Under the pieces are notes generated by a model. That model searched no databases. It saw nothing but the letters and a program-made list of their open reading frames with translations, and had not been told where the DNA came from. From Polyporus tsugae (lineage: Eukaryota > Basidiomycota > Agaricomycetes > Polyporales > Polyporaceae), in assembly GCA_024305745.1 (NCBI GenBank), contig JAHRBS010000012.1, positions 2,609,001-2,673,000 on the forward strand: DNA of 64,000 bases, in the 5' to 3' direction. Of this stretch, positions 61,407 to 64,000 are shown piece by piece. Numbering within the stretch: position 1 is the stretch's first letter; each line of letters begins with the position of its first letter. The translations under genes and the position numbers were made by a program.

Positions 61407-61960
61407 CTACCCCAAGTCGCGCTCGCCGATGATCAGCACCTCCGGGCTCTGCGGTGGCGAGTAGTGGTCATAGTGGCTGGTCGTGTCCACCAGAATCAGG
61501 CCTTTCTCGATGGGCGACCTGTTGAAGGCGAGCGCGACGCTGAGCGCGATAGAGGTCCTACATGTTGGGCAGATGCGGTAATATGTAATTGAGTACGGCA
61601 GGAGAGTCAGACGGCGGTGGCGGCGGGGACGTCATCGACTTACGCATCCTCGCGCGAGACCGACGTCAAACACAGCAGCGAAGCAAATCCAGAGAACACA
61701 GTACGCCGCCCCGGACTCCGCAAGCTGCGCGAACACCTTCTCCATGTGGGACGCCAGGGGCACCGTGGCAACGATTTATTGGCCCAGTCGTCTCCTCACC
61801 TTCCTACATGGACTTTTAATTCGGATGCCAGTGTACGGCGACGTACCACACCCAACGAATACGGTCTCGCAAAGGCTGGTACTCAATGAGAGCACGAATG
61901 CGGCTATGTCATCACGGTCTTGGAACCCACGGTACAGTGATCCTGTCCCAACGGCCTGGC
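61407..61960 (-). pseudogene. fragment of a fungal multi-spanning membrane protein
   Basis: The exon 61407-61557 encodes TSIALSVALAFNRSPIEKG and ends ..SPEVLIIGERDLG. Upstream, 61640-61770 contains VPLASHMEKVFAQLAESGAA then YCVLWICFAAV. Both look like the C-terminal helices of basidiomycete seven-helix proteins. The exons do not join cleanly in phase and no N-terminal part is found, so it is probably a relic. Family assignment is by general resemblance only. Confidence 0.3.
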
Positions 61961-62329
61961 GAATATCGGAGGAAAAGTTTGAAAGTCAACTTGATATGTA
62001 CAGCCACGTTCAATCATATGTATCAGGATGCTGTCGATGCCATTCAATGGAAGCGACGCACCTGTATGCAGACGGAAGTGCTCGCTCCTGAAAGCCTCTG
62101 AGCTCCTACATAGCGCAGGTGGTGGTGGAACGAAATGATTTGATGAAGACGCGCGGCGTAGATCTCGCTTGGGCTTCCAAGCGCTGAAAAAGTTACTCTC
62201 CGACTCAGAGTCTGGCTCTCCCAGTCTCCAGAGTCCCAGCTCTCGCCTTTGCGCCCGTCTTCGCTCGGTCCTGTGAACTTCCTCGAACCTCTCGCTGCCA
62301 TCTACATCTCTTATCATTGTCGCATCACT

Positions 62330-63463
62330 ATGGCGAAGCGGTCAAGACAGGTCTCACACGACTCAAGTGACGACGAGGCACCAGAGGCCGTATCCTTCGG
62401 CACTTCCAAGAAAACGGCGAAGGGCGAGCAGGACGCCCTCAAGCAGCACCATGCCGCGCAAAAACAGAAGCGAAAGGAGAAGAACCGCGCGATCGACCGG
62501 GCGTTGAAGGACCGTTCTACGAACACGAAGGGCAAGGGGAAGGCCGTCGGGGTTGGTGGTGGCAAGCAGTCGAAGAAGGCGGAAGCGACGATGCCGGACG
62601 ATGAGGAGAGTGGCGTCGATGACGCGGAAGAGGGCAAGTCGGGCGATTCGAGCAGGGAGGAGTTGGAGGAGCGGATGGCACGCGCGATGAGGGAGGCGGA
62701 GGGCGAGTCGGGGTCTGAAGAAGACGACGAAGAGTTCGAAGGGTTTGGGGACGACATGGAGATGGATGGCGAGGATGAGGAGATGAGCGTTGAGGAGGAC
62801 GAGAGCGGGGGCGATGACGTGGGCGAAGATGAAGAATTAGGGGACGCGGAGCCAAGTGATGGGTCCGACGACGAGGATGAGGATGAGGAGATGGGGTCCG
62901 CGGACGAAGACGAAGACGATGATGGAGAGGAGGCAGACCAGGGTGGTCCTCTAACAAAACCCTCGAGCACGTCACGGAAAGATGACTACCTTCCTGACCA
63001 TCTCTTCAAGTCCGCGTTATCCCATGCCGGCAAAAAGATTGTCTTCGACGACGATGCCCCCCTCCCCTCTCCCAAAGATTCTCCCCCTCGGAAGCGAAAA
63101 CGCACGAAGCGCACGTCGAAAGACATCTTGCTTGGGTACGCATATACCCATCATCGCTCTTATGCACCTAGCTAACGCATATATCTAGATCACGTACAGT
63201 CCGTACATTGTCCAAACCTACCGCTGTCGCGCCCGCCGCTGCGAAGGGTCTCGCACCCCCAAGACGAGTCGACAAGTTCGTTAAGACTAGTTTGAACTTG
63301 AAGGGTGACGCCGCCAAGGCGAAATCAAAAGGCTGGAATCGACAACCGGGTGTGTATCCGTGCATTTTTGACGGGTGTTCTTGTCCGACTCAATGCCCTT
63401 GCAGCCAATCTAGGTGTCATGAAAAGACATGGGCCAGCGGCGCACTTCGTTCGAGCCTCGTGA
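62330..63463 (+). CDS. U3 snoRNP-associated UTP16/Bud21-like nucleolar protein
   Basis: Three exons (62330-63135, 63189-63349, 63405-63463) give 341 aa. The N-terminus has AVSFGTSKKTAKGEQDALKQ and a basic helix (QKRKEKNRAIDRALKD). Residues ~90-220 are extremely acidic (Asp/Glu/Ser). The conserved block is DDYLPDHLFKSAL with KKIVFDDD and a basic nuclear signal PPRKRKRTKRTSKD. This pattern fits the Utp16 (U3 snoRNA-associated) family of the small-subunit processome, acting in 18S rRNA maturation in the nucleolus. The last exon ends GPAAHFVRAS. It lies between the two lactonase copies. Antisense frames over the acidic tract are compositional shadows. Confidence 0.7.
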
Positions 63464-63549
63464 CATTACCCTAGGTGCGTCCCAAGCAATTTTATCACAT
63501 CAGATCATTCTCAGTCGTACATCTACACCTAGAATACATGCACACTTAT

Positions 63550-64000
63550 TCACGGGAACGATACACGGTTGAACTTTGCAGCGATGTTCGCAAAGTAAAT
63601 GGCAGTCTCGGCCAAGATCACGAGTCGGCCGTCTCCGGCGAAGATGAGATTCGCAGAAACCGTGCCGAGGAAGAACTTGCCGAGGAGAGTGCCTTCTGAG
63701 TTCCAGACCTGCGAATGGGAATGGGCTGCACTTAGCGTGGAGCTGGAGTTCGTGTCTGCGGTGCGTGACTCGCCTGTGCTCCGTCTCCGCATCCGGCGTA
63801 GACGTTTCCTGCCGCATCGAGTTGTATGCCATCGGCAATACCGGTGTCCACAAACGCGAACACCCTGCGGTTGGTGAACGCGCTGGTTTTTGGGTTGACG
63901 TCGAATGCGTAGCTGCGATGCAGAGGTCAGCGCGTGTTGTCCAAAGAGAACGCTCGTCTCTCTCGCGCTTACATTGTGGCCGGTGCAGTCTGGTTGTTAC
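63550..64000 (-). CDS. SMP-30/gluconolactonase-type lactonase, copy 2, 3' part (runs off right edge)
   Basis: Three exons are visible: 63973 to the edge (..NNQTAPAT), 63774-63912 (YAFDVNPKTSAFTNRRVFAF, DGIQLDAAGNVYAGCGDGAQ) and 63550-63708 (VWNSEGTLLGKFFLGTVSAN to FNRVSFP). They are the last blades of the lactonase propeller and are intact, including the segment that copy 1 has lost. The intron 63709-63773 begins GCGAGT, a GC donor, and is 65 nt long, exactly as in copy 1. The family hydrolyses lactones; the substrate is unknown. Confidence 0.85.

Noticed and set aside
62314..62970. 218-codon minus-strand frame made mostly of Ser
   Set aside because: Antisense of the Asp/Glu-rich tract of the UTP16-like gene.

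Overview
The window looks like chromosomal DNA of a mushroom-forming basidiomycete (Agaricomycetes, probably Polyporales; the order is an inference). Genes carry many 45-70 nt introns with GTRNGT donors and very short exons. The accessory content is typical of wood-decay fungi: F-box/LRR-like proteins, DUF4470, DUF6533 and other 7TM-like proteins, P450s, SMP-30-type lactonases and a jacalin-like lectin. There are no prokaryotic operons and no CRISPR arrays.

Left accessory arm (1-17 kb): the 5' end of a DUF4470 gene runs off the left edge. It is followed by an F-box-like pseudogene with five in-frame TAG codons, then two tandem C2H2 zinc-finger transcription factor genes with the same four-exon structure and a shared upstream segment of over 1 kb. 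Next come a HAD phosphatase and two adjacent F-box-like paralogues, one open and one disabled.

Central housekeeping part (17-36 kb): an APH-fold protein, TFB5 (64 aa, two 16-nt exons), ribose-5-phosphate isomerase divergent from TFB5, ribosomal stalk protein P1, an 11-exon cytochrome P450, two multi-spanning membrane proteins, and the checkpoint kinase CHK1. CHK1 is split by an abnormally long 1.1 kb intron carrying a near-perfect 25-bp hairpin.

Unusual cluster (36.7-44.2 kb): three copies of a protein family I do not recognise surround a 16-exon metacaspase-like gene. Its catalytic Cys position is Tyr although the reading frame is preserved. A P450 fragment also lies here.

Right part (44.6-64 kb): the eIF2-alpha kinase GCN2 (29 exons, about 1612 aa, two GC-AG introns), a truncated tRNA-like element, an unrecognised 490-aa protein, a jacalin-like lectin, and a second F-box-like pseudogene paralogous to the one at the left end. 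Then follow a broken lactonase copy, a small secreted protein, a UTP16-like nucleolar protein, and a second lactonase copy leaving the window.

The strongest candidates for new biology are the pseudo-metacaspase with its surrounding unknown gene family, the GC-AG introns, and the recurrent transition-type nonsense mutations in duplicated genes. All exon boundaries were inferred by eye from reading frame, splice consensus and family resemblance. No search or alignment program was run.
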